From Rhizobium sp. ACO-34A (GTDB taxonomy: Bacteria > Pseudomonadota > Alphaproteobacteria > Rhizobiales > Rhizobiaceae): DNA of 64,000 bases. How positions within the stretch are numbered: the first letter of the stretch is position 1; every line of letters starts with the position of its first letter. The notes beneath the pieces were generated by a model. The model saw only the letters and a program-made list of their open reading frames with translations, ran no database searches and was not told the origin of the DNA. The DNA lies in the NCBI GenBank assembly GCA_002600635.1, contig CP021373.1, positions 1 to 64,000 on the forward strand, read 5' to 3'. The position numbers were made by a program, and so were the translations under genes. Positions 34,572 to 43,561 of the stretch are shown in pieces.

Positions 34572-35831
34572 ATGTCACACAAATTGCACAAACTGGCCGG
34601 CGCCAGCCTCATCGCCCTTCTGGCCACGGTCGCTTCGGCTGAAGCCGCGACGGTGGTGAAGTTCTGGCACAGCTTCAACAAGGGCAACGGCGAGGCGCTG
34701 GACAAGATCATCGCGGGCTTCGAAGCGGCCAATCCGGATATCGACATTGAGGCCGAGTTCATCGGCAACTATAACGACATCGTCGCCAAGCTGCAGGCCG
34801 CCATTCCGGCCAAGCGCGCGCCCGATGCGGTCATTCTCGAGGTGACCCGTTACGGCCTTTTCGCCGACCGTGGCGTGCTGACCGACCTCACTCCCTATTT
34901 CGATGCCGATCCGCTGAAGGACGACCTTTACGACTACGCGCGTGAAGTCGGCATCTACAAGGGCAAGAACTATATCGTGCCCTTCAACTCCTCGACCCCG
35001 GTCCTTTACTACAACAGCGACATCTTCAAGCGCGCCGGCATCGAGGGCGAGCCTGCGCTGAAGACCTTCGACGACATCATGGCCGCGTCGAAGACGATCA
35101 CCGAAAAGCTCGGTTCGGAAGGCATCAGCGGTATCGCCGCGCCCGGCCAGTTTGCCCGCTGGGGCCTCGTCATGGCCAATGACAGCGAGCTGATGGATCC
35201 CAAGACCAACGAAGTGCTGCTCGACAGCCCCAACACCATCGAAGCCTATCAGTGGATGGCCTCGCTGGTGCACAAGGAGAAGGTTTCCTCGCCGGATGGC
35301 GTGACCGAGGAAGACAATGGCCGCGACGCGTTCCTCGCGGGCAAGGTCGGCATCATGCTGAACTCGACCGGCAATTACGGCGGCGCGAAGAAGGCGCTCG
35401 GCGACAAGCTCGAAACGCGCCCGATGCCCTGCAACAAGACCTGCTCGGTTCCGATCGGCGGCGCCGGCATCGGCATTCTCTCCACCTCCGAGAAGGCGGT
35501 TCAGGACGCCGCCTACAAGTTCGTGAGCTACGCCGCCTCGCCGGAAGCCAACGCCATCTGGTTCGCCGAAACCGGCTATCTGCCGATCAACAGGAAGAGC
35601 GCCGCCCTGCCGGTTGCGGTCGAAGCGCTCGCCACCCAGCCGGGCATCGACGTCGCCATCAAGCAGCTCGACTTCGCCCATGGCCGTTCGCGCGCGCCGG
35701 TCGTCACATGGATGCGCACCACCGAATACAAGATGTGGGAAGCCATGGCCTTCGGCCAGCGCGATGTCGCAGAGACCATGAAGGACTTCGCCGCCCAGAC
35801 CCGCAAGGAAGCGGAACGCACCGGCGAGTAA
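34572..35831 (+). CDS. ABC transporter binding protein (UgpB-like)
   Basis: A 419-residue family 1 binding protein with a signal peptide ending AEA around residue 26. The start at 34572 follows AGGAAAAG and removes a non-signal-like extension. Segments ATVVKFWHSFNKGNGEALDKIIAGF and YIVPFNSSTPVLYYNSDIFKRAGI resemble the glycerol-3-phosphate receptor UgpB. The operon holds a glycerophosphodiester phosphodiesterase-like gene, so glycerol-3-phosphate or a glycerophosphodiester is the likely cargo. Confidence 0.88.
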   Translation: MSHKLHKLAGASLIALLATVASAEAATVVKFWHSFNKGNGEALDKIIAGFEAANPDIDIEAEFIGNYNDIVAKLQAAIPAKRAPDAVILEVTRYGLFADRGVLTDLTPYFDADPLKDDLYDYAREVGIYKGKNYIVPFNSSTPVLYYNSDIFKRAGIEGEPALKTFDDIMAASKTITEKLGSEGISGIAAPGQFARWGLVMANDSELMDPKTNEVLLDSPNTIEAYQWMASLVHKEKVSSPDGVTEEDNGRDAFLAGKVGIMLNSTGNYGGAKKALGDKLETRPMPCNKTCSVPIGGAGIGILSTSEKAVQDAAYKFVSYAASPEANAIWFAETGYLPINRKSAALPVAVEALATQPGIDVAIKQLDFAHGRSRAPVVTWMRTTEYKMWEAMAFGQRDVAETMKDFAAQTRKEAERTGE

Positions 35832-35848
35832 GCCTCTGCCGAAACAGC

Positions 35849-35885
35849 GGGACCGGTGGTCTGCCTTCGGGTGGCCGCCGGTCCC
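35849..35885 (+). other. Stem-loop between binding protein and permease genes
   Basis: GGGACCGG and CCGGTCCC pair, extended by TGG/CCG positions, around a loop from CTGCCTTCGGG. There is no T-run, so it is more likely to stabilise the upstream binding-protein message or reduce read-through, as often seen between binding-protein and permease genes. Confidence 0.55.
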
Positions 35886-35916
35886 TCACCCTTTCTTTCG
35901 CTCGATTTGGGCTCCC

Positions 35917-36786
35917 ATGCTTCGCACCCTCACACCCTATCTGTTCGTCGGCCCGCTGATCGCCTTCATCGCGGTGTTCACCTATATCCCGATCGTGTCG
36001 AGCCTCAATCTGAGCTTCCGCCACTGGGATTTCCTGTCGCCGGACATGCCCTTCGTCGGCCTCGACAATTACCGCGCCCTTTTCGCCTCGCGCGACTTCT
36101 GGAACGCGCTGAAGGTGACCGCGCTGTTTGCAGTGCTCTCCGTGCCGCTGAGGCTGGCGCTGGCGCTTGCCATCGCCAGCTATCTGGTGCGCGAAACGCT
36201 GCCCTCGCGGCTCCTGCGCGGCGCGCTGTTCCTGCCCTCGGTTACCTCCACCGTCTCGATCGCGGTCGTCTTCTCCTGGGTGTTCGCCACCGACTACGGC
36301 ATGGTCAATGCGCTGCTGGTGAAGCTCGGTCTCGGCAAGGTGCCGTGGCTGCAGGACCCCTCGCTGGCGCTCTGGGTGCTGATCGCTGTCAATACGTGGA
36401 AGCAGCTCGGCTACGATATCGTCATCTATATCGCCGGCCTGCAGGCGGTGCCGCAGGAGCTTTACGATGCCGCCGCCGTCGATGGCGGCCGCCGGCTGCA
36501 TGTGTTCCGCCGGGTCACCGTGCCGCTGGTCATGCCCACCACCTATTTCCTCATGGTGATCTCGGTGATTGAGGCCTTCCAGGTCTTCACCATCGTCAAC
36601 GTCATGACCCATGGCGGACCGGCCGGCGCAACCGACATGCTGGTGAACATGCTCTACCGCGTCGGTTTCGTGCTGTTCGACATCGGCCAGGGCTCGGCGC
36701 TCGCCGTGCTGCTCTTCGTCCTTCTCATCGTGCTGGCGCTGGTCAAGTCCTTCGTCGTCGGCAGGAAGGTGCATTATGAAGCCTGA
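35917..36786 (+). CDS. ABC transporter permease (UgpA-like)
   Basis: A 289-residue MalF/UgpA-type permease with six helices. Coupling loop: ELYDAAAVDGGRRLHVFRRVTVPLVMPT, the EAA signature. The N-terminal segment LFVGPLIAFIAVFTYIPIVSSLNLSF is typical. Overlaps the following permease by 11 bases. Confidence 0.9.
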   Translation: MLRTLTPYLFVGPLIAFIAVFTYIPIVSSLNLSFRHWDFLSPDMPFVGLDNYRALFASRDFWNALKVTALFAVLSVPLRLALALAIASYLVRETLPSRLLRGALFLPSVTSTVSIAVVFSWVFATDYGMVNALLVKLGLGKVPWLQDPSLALWVLIAVNTWKQLGYDIVIYIAGLQAVPQELYDAAAVDGGRRLHVFRRVTVPLVMPTTYFLMVISVIEAFQVFTIVNVMTHGGPAGATDMLVNMLYRVGFVLFDIGQGSALAVLLFVLLIVLALVKSFVVGRKVHYEA

Positions 36787-37585
36787 AAACCGCCTCCTCA
36801 CCCTGCTTGCGCTGGCTGCCGGAACGATCTTCCTCGTGCCGGTGCTCTATTCGATCTGGATGTCGTTCCAGACGGCCCATGCCTATTACACCGGCACGGT
36901 GGAGTTCACGCTCGGCAATTATGCCCGCGCGGTCGGGCAGTATAATTTCGCCCGTTACCTCATGAACAGCATTCTCGTCTCCGGGCTGGTGACCATACTC
37001 GGCCTCACCGTCGCCACCATGGCCGCCTTCGCCTTTGCCCGCTACGAGTTTCGCGGCGGCAACCTGCTGTTCGGCGCAACGGTCGCGACGCTGATGATCC
37101 CGAGCCATATCAGCCTCATTCCGAACTACCTGACGCTCGCCAAGGCGGGGTTGCTCGACACCTATGCGGGGTTGATCCTGCCGGCGATCTCCAACGGCTT
37201 CGCCGCCTTTTTCCTGCGGCAATACATCAAGGGCATTCCAAAGGCGCTGGACGAGGCCGCCTATATGGACGGCGCGACGCCGCTGCAGGTGCTCTGGCGG
37301 ATCATCGTGCCGATCTCGAAGCCCGCCATCTTCTCGATGGGGCTCTATATCTTCCTCACCGAGTGGAACAACTACATCTGGCCGCTGGTCGCCGTCGGCA
37401 AGGAAGATCTTTTCACGCTGCAGATCGGCCTGGCGCGGCTCTACCGCACCAATCCCGGCGAAGGCCTGATCGACTGGCCGCTGGTCATGGCCGCATCGAC
37501 CATCACCATCCTGCCGGTGCTTCTGGGCTTCCTGCTGGTCGAGCGGCATCTGGTGCGCGGCATCACCATGGGCGCGGTCAAGTAA
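36776..37585 (+). CDS. ABC transporter permease (UgpE-like)
   Basis: A 269-residue MalG/UgpE-type permease with six helices; coupling loop ALDEAAYMDGATPLQVLWRIIVPISKPA. The end of the protein (LVERHLVRGITMGAVK) is the normal family terminus. Works with the UgpA-like protein. Confidence 0.9.
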   Translation: MKPENRLLTLLALAAGTIFLVPVLYSIWMSFQTAHAYYTGTVEFTLGNYARAVGQYNFARYLMNSILVSGLVTILGLTVATMAAFAFARYEFRGGNLLFGATVATLMIPSHISLIPNYLTLAKAGLLDTYAGLILPAISNGFAAFFLRQYIKGIPKALDEAAYMDGATPLQVLWRIIVPISKPAIFSMGLYIFLTEWNNYIWPLVAVGKEDLFTLQIGLARLYRTNPGEGLIDWPLVMAASTITILPVLLGFLLVERHLVRGITMGAVK

Positions 37586-37591
37586 TTCAAC

Positions 37592-38353
37592 ATGGAACGG
37601 AAAATGACACATATCGCATCCCATCGCGGGGGAACGCTCGAATTCGGCGACAGCACGCCCCGCGGCTTTTCGGCCACCGCGCGGATGGCGCTGGAGGAAG
37701 TTGAGTTCGACCTTCACCCGACCGCAGACGGCGCCATCATCGTTCATCACGATGCCACGCTGGACGCCACCACCGACCGCACCGGCGCAATCGCCGGCAT
37801 GACGGAAGCAGAGGTTCGCGCCGCCACCATCAATTACGGCGAAGGCGGCCATCCTCTCACGCTGGACGAACTCTGCGCCATCTTCTCGGCAAGTCGCGTC
37901 GATTTCCGCTGCGAGATCAAGCCGGGTGCCGACGGCCGCCCCTACATGGATTTCGTGCCGCGCGTGGTCGAGACCCTTGCCCGCCACGGCATGCTGGAGC
38001 GCACCACCTTCTCCTCCTTCCTGATCGAGGCGCTGGACCAGATCACGACGGCGACGGACCGACCGAAACTCTGGCTGGTCAGCCCGCCGGTGCTCAGGCA
38101 GGTCGGCGCCTCGGCGGTGATCGAGCTTGCCCGCGCCCATCGCATCCCGGAAATCGGCGTCCATATCGACACGGCGGATGCCGCGCTGATGGCGGAAATC
38201 CGAGCCGCCGGCCTCGATTTCGGCTGCTGGGCCGCCCACACCGCCCCGCAGATCGAAAAGGCGCTTTCGCTCGGCGTCAAGGTCTTCACCACCGACCGGC
38301 CGAGCCTCGCCATCGCAATCCGTAACGAAAGAAACCGGGAGACAAACCGATGA
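37592..38353 (+). CDS. Glycerophosphodiester phosphodiesterase family protein
   Basis: A 253-residue GDPD-type TIM-barrel enzyme that would cleave glycerophosphodiesters to glycerol-3-phosphate and an alcohol. Catalytic features: HRG near residue 12, the metal pair VEFDLHP (Glu, Asp), the second His in VHHDATLD, and CEIKPG. The usual PENT motif after HRG is replaced by GDST, an unusual change in a metal-binding loop. It has no signal peptide, so it acts in the cytosol on imported substrate. A start at 37604 (THIASHRGG) is also possible. Overlaps the ATPase gene by four bases. Confidence 0.83.
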   Translation: MERKMTHIASHRGGTLEFGDSTPRGFSATARMALEEVEFDLHPTADGAIIVHHDATLDATTDRTGAIAGMTEAEVRAATINYGEGGHPLTLDELCAIFSASRVDFRCEIKPGADGRPYMDFVPRVVETLARHGMLERTTFSSFLIEALDQITTATDRPKLWLVSPPVLRQVGASAVIELARAHRIPEIGVHIDTADAALMAEIRAAGLDFGCWAAHTAPQIEKALSLGVKVFTTDRPSLAIAIRNERNRETNR

Positions 38354-39417
38354 GCGGCATTTCCCTTCGTGCCATCCGGAAATCCTATGCCAGCGGGCCG
38401 CAGATCCTGCATGGCGTTTCCATGGACATCCGGCCCGGCGAATTCGTCGTCATCGTCGGACCCTCCGGCTGCGGCAAGTCCACCCTGCTGCGCCTCATCG
38501 CCGGGCTGGAGCGCATCGACGAGGGCGAGATCGAGATCGACGGAAGGCGGGCGAACGATCTGGCGCCGCAGGATCGCGACATCGCCATGATCTTCCAGAA
38601 CTACGCGCTCTATCCGCATATGACGGTGCGCCAGAACATCGCCTTCGGGCTGGAGCTGCGCGGCATGCCGAAGGCGGAGCGCAATGCGCGGGCCGAAAGC
38701 GTGGCGAAGACGCTGCAGCTCGAGCCCTATCTCGACCGCAAGCCCGGCGCGCTCTCCGGCGGCCAGCGGCAGCGCGTGGCGATGGGTCGCGCCATGGCCC
38801 GCAATTCCTCGACCTTCCTGATGGACGAGCCGCTGTCGAACCTCGATAACGCCCTGCGCGTCGCCATGCGCACCGAGATCAAGGAGCTGCACCGGGCGCT
38901 CGGCGCCACCATCGTCTACGTCACCCACGACCAGACGGAGGCGCTGTCGCTTGCCGACCGCATCGCGGTGATGAAGGGCGGCCATCTCCAGCAGTTCGAT
39001 ACGCCCGAGGCGATCTACGACCGCCCGGCCAATCGCTTCGTCGCGGGTTTCCTCGGCGTGCCGGCAATGAACTTCCTGCCCGCGGCCAGGATGCCCGGCT
39101 GGCAGGGTCGGCAGGACATCACCATCGGCTTTCGCCCGGAGCATATCGCGGTGCAGGGGCAAGAGCCCGCGGGGCCGGCGCTGCCCATGCGGCTTCTGCT
39201 TTCCGAAATGACCGGCTCCGACATCATCCTGCATTGCGACAGCGATGCAGGCCGCCTGACGCTGACCTGCCCGCGCGAGAAGATGCCACAGAATACCGAA
39301 AGACTGTGGGCCGTCTGCGATTTCGGCCGGGCGCTCTATTTCGATGACAAGAGCGAGAACCGCATCGAGCTTGCGCCGGGCGAACCGACCGCGCATGCTG
39401 GCGTAAACGCGGGCTGA
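38350..39417 (+). CDS. ABC transporter ATP-binding protein (UgpC/MalK type)
   Basis: A 355-residue ATPase with the N-terminal ABC domain (Walker A GPSGCGKST near 38-46, signature LSGGQRQRVAMG, Walker B STFLMDEP, switch His VTHDQTEA) and a C-terminal TOBE regulatory domain (FRPEHIAV). It powers the Ugp-like transporter. The start is the ATG overlapping the phosphodiesterase stop. Confidence 0.92.
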   Translation: MSGISLRAIRKSYASGPQILHGVSMDIRPGEFVVIVGPSGCGKSTLLRLIAGLERIDEGEIEIDGRRANDLAPQDRDIAMIFQNYALYPHMTVRQNIAFGLELRGMPKAERNARAESVAKTLQLEPYLDRKPGALSGGQRQRVAMGRAMARNSSTFLMDEPLSNLDNALRVAMRTEIKELHRALGATIVYVTHDQTEALSLADRIAVMKGGHLQQFDTPEAIYDRPANRFVAGFLGVPAMNFLPAARMPGWQGRQDITIGFRPEHIAVQGQEPAGPALPMRLLLSEMTGSDIILHCDSDAGRLTLTCPREKMPQNTERLWAVCDFGRALYFDDKSENRIELAPGEPTAHAGVNAG

Positions 39418-39450
39418 AACAAGCAGATATCTCGAATCATACGGGAAACC

Positions 39451-40338
39451 ATGGACAGACAAGGTGAAGTTCCGCAGGCGCTGGGCGATCTCATCAGCCG
39501 CAATTCGACCCGGCTGACCGAGGCCGACACCCGCCTGCTCGGCGTTCTGATGGAAGATCCGATCCGTGCCGCGATGGACAACGGCCGGGAGGTTTCCTCC
39601 CGCGCCGGCGTGCACCCGGCCTCGGCGGTTCGGCTTGCCCGCCGCCTCGGCTTCAAGGGCTATCCCGAATTCCGCAGCTTCCTGCAGGCCAATCTGGTGG
39701 ATGGCGCCGGCGATTTCGAAAGCCCCGCCGCGCGCATGGCCGCCCGTCTGGTCAGGGCCGAGGACGGCGGCGTGCTCTCCTCCGTGCTCGACAGCGAGAT
39801 CGCCGCGCTGGAGCAGGTCCGCAACAGCGTTTCCGACGCCGATATCAGGGCCTTTTCCGAATGCCTGCGCGACAGCCGCCGCATCTTCCTGTTCGGACAG
39901 GGACATTCCTCGGCGCTATCAGCGCTGGTTTCCCTGCGCCTCAACCGCTCGGGTTATGAGACGGTCGATCTTGCCGCCCGGATGAACCAGTTGCCCGAGG
40001 CGCTGAACACGCTTGCCGCCGGTGATGTCATCTGGTTTCTCGCTTTCCGCAAGGTCTCGCCGCTCGTGCACGAGGTGCGCGCCATCGCCAGCGAGAGGAG
40101 GGCGAAGGTGCTGGTGCTGACCGATCTTCTCAACGCCCGCATCGATCCCGCGCCCGACCGCCAGATCCTCGTATCGCGCGGCAAGGCGGGCGAATCCCAG
40201 TCGCTGGTGGTGCCGATGACGGTCGCCAACGCCGTCATCCTCGATCTCGCCGCCATCGACGAGGGTAGGTCGCTTAGGGCGCTCAATGAATTCAGGGCCT
40301 TCCGGGCCGATAGCGGTCTATCGAAGGCGCTGTTGTAG
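39451..40338 (+). CDS. RpiR/MurR family transcriptional regulator
   Basis: A 295-residue regulator with an N-terminal RpiR helix-turn-helix (about 20-85, SSRAGVHPASAVRLARRLGFKGYPEFRSFLQ) and a C-terminal SIS domain (about 130-260, RIFLFGQGHSSALSALVSLRLN) that senses a phosphosugar-like ligand. It follows the Ugp-like operon by 33 bases on the same strand and most likely controls it; a sugar phosphate or glycerol phosphate is a reasonable effector. Confidence 0.87.
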   Translation: MDRQGEVPQALGDLISRNSTRLTEADTRLLGVLMEDPIRAAMDNGREVSSRAGVHPASAVRLARRLGFKGYPEFRSFLQANLVDGAGDFESPAARMAARLVRAEDGGVLSSVLDSEIAALEQVRNSVSDADIRAFSECLRDSRRIFLFGQGHSSALSALVSLRLNRSGYETVDLAARMNQLPEALNTLAAGDVIWFLAFRKVSPLVHEVRAIASERRAKVLVLTDLLNARIDPAPDRQILVSRGKAGESQSLVVPMTVANAVILDLAAIDEGRSLRALNEFRAFRADSGLSKALL

Positions 40339-40374
40339 GGCGCCGGCGCGGATTTCCCGTTCCACCGGGCAACG

Positions 40375-41223
40375 TCAGGCGAGGAATGATCTCAAGCGAT
40401 CGGCCAGCGCCTGTGGTTGTTCCAGCGGAATGAGGTGGGCGCATTCCCCGATGACATCTTCCTGCAGATCGGCCGAGATGGGCCGCAGCTGGCCCGCGAG
40501 CGCGGTGCCGACCACCCCGCCGGCAATCGCGAGGATGGGCAGGCCGGAGCGACCGCCTTGGGCGATGGCATCGATCTGGCGGGCGTTTTCGGCAAAAGCC
40601 CGGTAGTGCGCGAAGCCACACCGCATCGCTTCCTTCGAGGAATAGGCCTGCACGAAGGCCTGCCGGAAAGCCTCGTCTACGCCGATCCGGTTTCTGGTTC
40701 CGGCCTTCAGGAACCAGTCGATATAGGCCGCTTCATTGCCCTGAAGAACCGTTTCGGCAAGACCCGCAACGCCGTGGAAGCCGAACCACCATGGCGGTCC
40801 CTTGCGCAGAAAGTCTTCCGCTCCCGGCAGCGTCCCGAGAAGCCCCTCCATCACGCAAAGCCTGCGCACCCGCGCCGGATGGCGCATTGCGAACATCCAG
40901 GCGATTGCGGTTCCGAGATCGATGCCGACGACATCCGCGGTTGCCACATCGAGGGCGTCGAGAATGGCCTCGGCGTCGTCTGCCAGGGTATGCAGGTCGT
41001 ATCCCGCATCCGCCCTGCCGCTTGCGCCGAGCCCGCGAAGATCCGGCGCAATCACGGTATGATCCGATCTCAGCCGCTCCATCACCGGCCTCCAGATTTC
41101 CCATGTATGCGGCCAGCCGTGGAGGAAGAGAATGGCGGGGCCGGAGCCCGCGAGAGCGACGTTGATCGAGGTTCCGTTGACATGCACATGACGGAGCGTG
41201 AAGGTATCGAGGTCCTGTTCCAT
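40375..41223 (-). CDS. Alpha/beta hydrolase (epoxide hydrolase/dehalogenase-like)
   Basis: A 282-residue alpha/beta-fold hydrolase. The oxyanion segment is FLHGWPHTWEIW, the nucleophile is Asp102 in VGIDLGTAIAW (an Asp nucleophile, as in epoxide hydrolases and fluoroacetate-type dehalogenases), and the catalytic His is in ECAHLIPLEQP near the end. It is divergent from the hxlR gene, which probably regulates it. The substrate cannot be fixed. Confidence 0.82.
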   Translation of the reverse strand: MEQDLDTFTLRHVHVNGTSINVALAGSGPAILFLHGWPHTWEIWRPVMERLRSDHTVIAPDLRGLGASGRADAGYDLHTLADDAEAILDALDVATADVVGIDLGTAIAWMFAMRHPARVRRLCVMEGLLGTLPGAEDFLRKGPPWWFGFHGVAGLAETVLQGNEAAYIDWFLKAGTRNRIGVDEAFRQAFVQAYSSKEAMRCGFAHYRAFAENARQIDAIAQGGRSGLPILAIAGGVVGTALAGQLRPISADLQEDVIGECAHLIPLEQPQALADRLRSFLA

Positions 41224-41283
41224 GGTTTTTTCCTTGCTGAAAGAGACGCGCGGAACTTGTCATTCGTCCCGATTGGTTTCAAG

Positions 41284-41318
41284 AAGATACCAACACGTCA
41301 CCTGGATACCTTGAGGTA
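41284..41318. promoter_or_regulatory. Candidate HxlR operator
   Basis: In the 102-base gap between the divergent hydrolase and hxlR genes. GATACC occurs twice (41286-41291, 41305-41310), starts 19 bases apart, and the second runs into the inverted repeat TACC-TTGA-GGTA (41307-41318), which ends eight bases before the hxlR ATG. HxlR-type regulators often bind GGTATC-like repeats; here autoregulation is likely. Confidence 0.45.
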
Positions 41319-41325
41319 ACCGATC

Positions 41326-41679
41326 ATGGATTTGCGCGGCCCCTTTTCGGCAACCTGCCCGACGCGGGAATTGCTCGACCAGCTGGCCGACAAATGGTCC
41401 CTGCTGGTTCTGATGGCGGTGGGGGCCGGGCCGATACGCTTCAATGCGCTGAAGCGGGCGGTCGAGGGGATCAGCCAGAAGGTGCTGACCCAGACCGTGC
41501 GCCGGCTGGAATATAACGGCCTGCTGTCCCGGCAGGTTTTCCCGACCGTTCCCGTCACGGTGGAGTACAGCATTACGCCATTGGGGGTGTCCCTTGTGAA
41601 ACTGATCGAACCGCTCAGGGAATGGTCCATCGACAACATTGCCGAGGTTCAGCGGGCGCGCCGTCTCGCCAACGAATGA
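41326..41679 (+). CDS. HxlR family transcriptional regulator
   Basis: A 117-residue winged-helix HxlR/MarR-like regulator. The conserved N-terminal Cys11 (ATCPTRELL) that senses electrophiles or oxidants in several HxlR proteins is present, followed by DKWSLLVLMAVGAGPIRFNALKRAVEGISQKVLTQTVRRLEYNGLL. Divergent from the alpha/beta hydrolase and 51 bases ahead of the amidohydrolase, either of which it may control. Confidence 0.88.
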   Translation: MDLRGPFSATCPTRELLDQLADKWSLLVLMAVGAGPIRFNALKRAVEGISQKVLTQTVRRLEYNGLLSRQVFPTVPVTVEYSITPLGVSLVKLIEPLREWSIDNIAEVQRARRLANE

Positions 41680-41730
41680 AGGCGGATATCGTCCGGTACA
41701 GCACTCCCAGACAAATCCACAGGACGGATC

Positions 41731-43092
41731 ATGAGCGACATCGATTTCCCGGCTTATCTCGCAGGCCAGCTGCAACAGCATCCACGCATCGTTCTGGCCA
41801 GTGCGCGCGTTCCCGTCAGCCTGCTTGGCGACGGCGCGCCGGAAGGTGCCGGCATCGACCGCGACGGAGCGGCGCTGGTGGACATTGTCATCGAGGCGGG
41901 CGTGGTGGCCAGCGTCAGTGCAAGTGAAGCGGCCGCTGCGGAACCCGATACGCCAGCGATCCGGCTCGAGGGCCGCCATGTCTGGCCGCTGCTGGTCGAT
42001 GCCCATGCCCATCTCGACAAGGCGCATATTCTCGGCCGCGCGCCCGAATCCGGCGGCACGCATCCCGGCGCGCGGGCCGCGACGACCGCCGACCGGCTCG
42101 CCCACTGGACCCGCGACGACATCCTGCGGCGCATGGAATTCGGCCTCGCGACGGCGGACGCCCATGGCGTCGCGGCGATCCGCACCCATCTCGACAGCCA
42201 TGAGGGACAGGCGGAGACCACCTGGGAAGCTTTTTCCGAGATGCGCAGCCGCTGGCGGGACCGGATAACCCTGCAGGCCGCGGGGCTGGTGCCGATCGAT
42301 GCCTATGGCACCCCCCATGGCGCGCGTCTTGCCGATATCGTCGCCGAGCATGGCGGGCTGATGGGCGGCGTCACCCGCGCCTCCGGCGGCACCCATGGCG
42401 CGGCGCTGGAGGATATCGACCTCCTGCTCGACCGCCTGTTCACGCTGGCGAGCGAACGCGGCCTCGACATCGACCTGCATGTCGACGAAGCCGCAAGCGC
42501 CGAGGCCCTGCCGCATGTGGCGCGGGCGACGATCCGGCATGGTTATGAGGGGCGCGTAACCTGCGGTCACTGCTGCTCGCTGGCGCTTCTGCCCGAGGAT
42601 GTGCTGCGTGAACGGATCGCGCTGATCGCCGATGCCGGGCTGTCGATCATCACGCTGCCGGCCGTGAACATGTATCTTCAGGGCCGCGAGGAAGGGCTGA
42701 CCCCGCGCTGGCGGGGCGTCGCCCCGGTCAAGGAACTTTCCGCCGCCGGCATCCGCGTCGCGACCGCCGGCGACAACTGCCGCGACCCCTTCTACGCCTA
42801 CGGCGACCACGACATGCTGGACACATGGCGGCAGTCGGTGCGCATCCTGCAGCTCGACCACCCCTATGCCGACGCCGCAGCCTATGCCGGCCCCTACCCC
42901 GCCGCGATCATGGGGATCGAACACGGCTCGATCCGCCCCGGCCGCCCTGCCGACCTGATGGTGCTGGAAGCCTGGACGCTCGACCAGGTCATCGCCCGCC
43001 CCCACTCCGACCGCACCATCCTGCGCAAGGGCGTCTTCGCTAACCGGGCTTTGCCTTCGTATAGGGGGCTGGAGGGATGTGATGGTGGGTAG
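41731..43092 (+). CDS. CodA-like amidohydrolase
   Basis: A 453-residue metal-dependent amidohydrolase related to cytosine deaminase. Metal motifs: LLVDAHAHLDKAHIL, IRTHLDSHEG, DIDLHVDEA, CGHCCSLALL and TAGDNCRDPFYAYGDHDMLDTW. The GHCCS segment is like that of triazine- and creatinine-type deaminases, whereas CodA carries HLTSMH there. So the substrate is probably an amino-heterocycle other than cytosine. A paralogue, codA itself, is at 32802. Weak ribosome site; the start is the first ATG with full N-terminal beta domain. Confidence 0.82.
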   Translation: MSDIDFPAYLAGQLQQHPRIVLASARVPVSLLGDGAPEGAGIDRDGAALVDIVIEAGVVASVSASEAAAAEPDTPAIRLEGRHVWPLLVDAHAHLDKAHILGRAPESGGTHPGARAATTADRLAHWTRDDILRRMEFGLATADAHGVAAIRTHLDSHEGQAETTWEAFSEMRSRWRDRITLQAAGLVPIDAYGTPHGARLADIVAEHGGLMGGVTRASGGTHGAALEDIDLLLDRLFTLASERGLDIDLHVDEAASAEALPHVARATIRHGYEGRVTCGHCCSLALLPEDVLRERIALIADAGLSIITLPAVNMYLQGREEGLTPRWRGVAPVKELSAAGIRVATAGDNCRDPFYAYGDHDMLDTWRQSVRILQLDHPYADAAAYAGPYPAAIMGIEHGSIRPGRPADLMVLEAWTLDQVIARPHSDRTILRKGVFANRALPSYRGLEGCDGG

Positions 43093-43561
43093 AGGCTTTG
43101 TGGCTGAGTGGACGTCGGCTCGGGTTGCGTGAATGAGGTTTGTGGGGTCGGGAGGGGACTGGCGGCTTTCAGTGAATGGTTGCGAAAAGCCGATATTCGC
43201 TTGGCGGATCGCAAATCGGCACCTTGGGCCAGGAGTGAACCGTCCTCTCAAGAAAGCCGATGATTACATAGCTGCCATTAAGCATGAGCGACCTCCATGT
43301 TAGCTTTTGTCCCAGTGTGGACGTTTAGGCCGAGACGGCTGGTTCTTGAAGCCAACGGCGAACGAAAAGAGGTAGCGAAGAATCGGTTCGATAGGTTCGG
43401 GGGTTGTGTTGGAACACGCCGAGATGTTTGGCTCGCGGCGCCATTCAAAACAATCGAAAATTATTCTACCTGCAGCACACGGATAAGCTGTTTACGATAG
43501 TCGTTTACGCGTGTAGTCCAATAGGAATATTGATGTATCCGCTCATTTTCGGTGATTACCC
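43093..43561. other. Upstream border of the helicase island
   Basis: A 469-base stretch in which composition drops from the GC-rich catabolic context. A few short frames (for example 43297-43500) lack ribosome sites and look random. It must hold the helicase promoter. No tRNA, integrase or clear direct repeats were seen. Confidence 0.45.
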
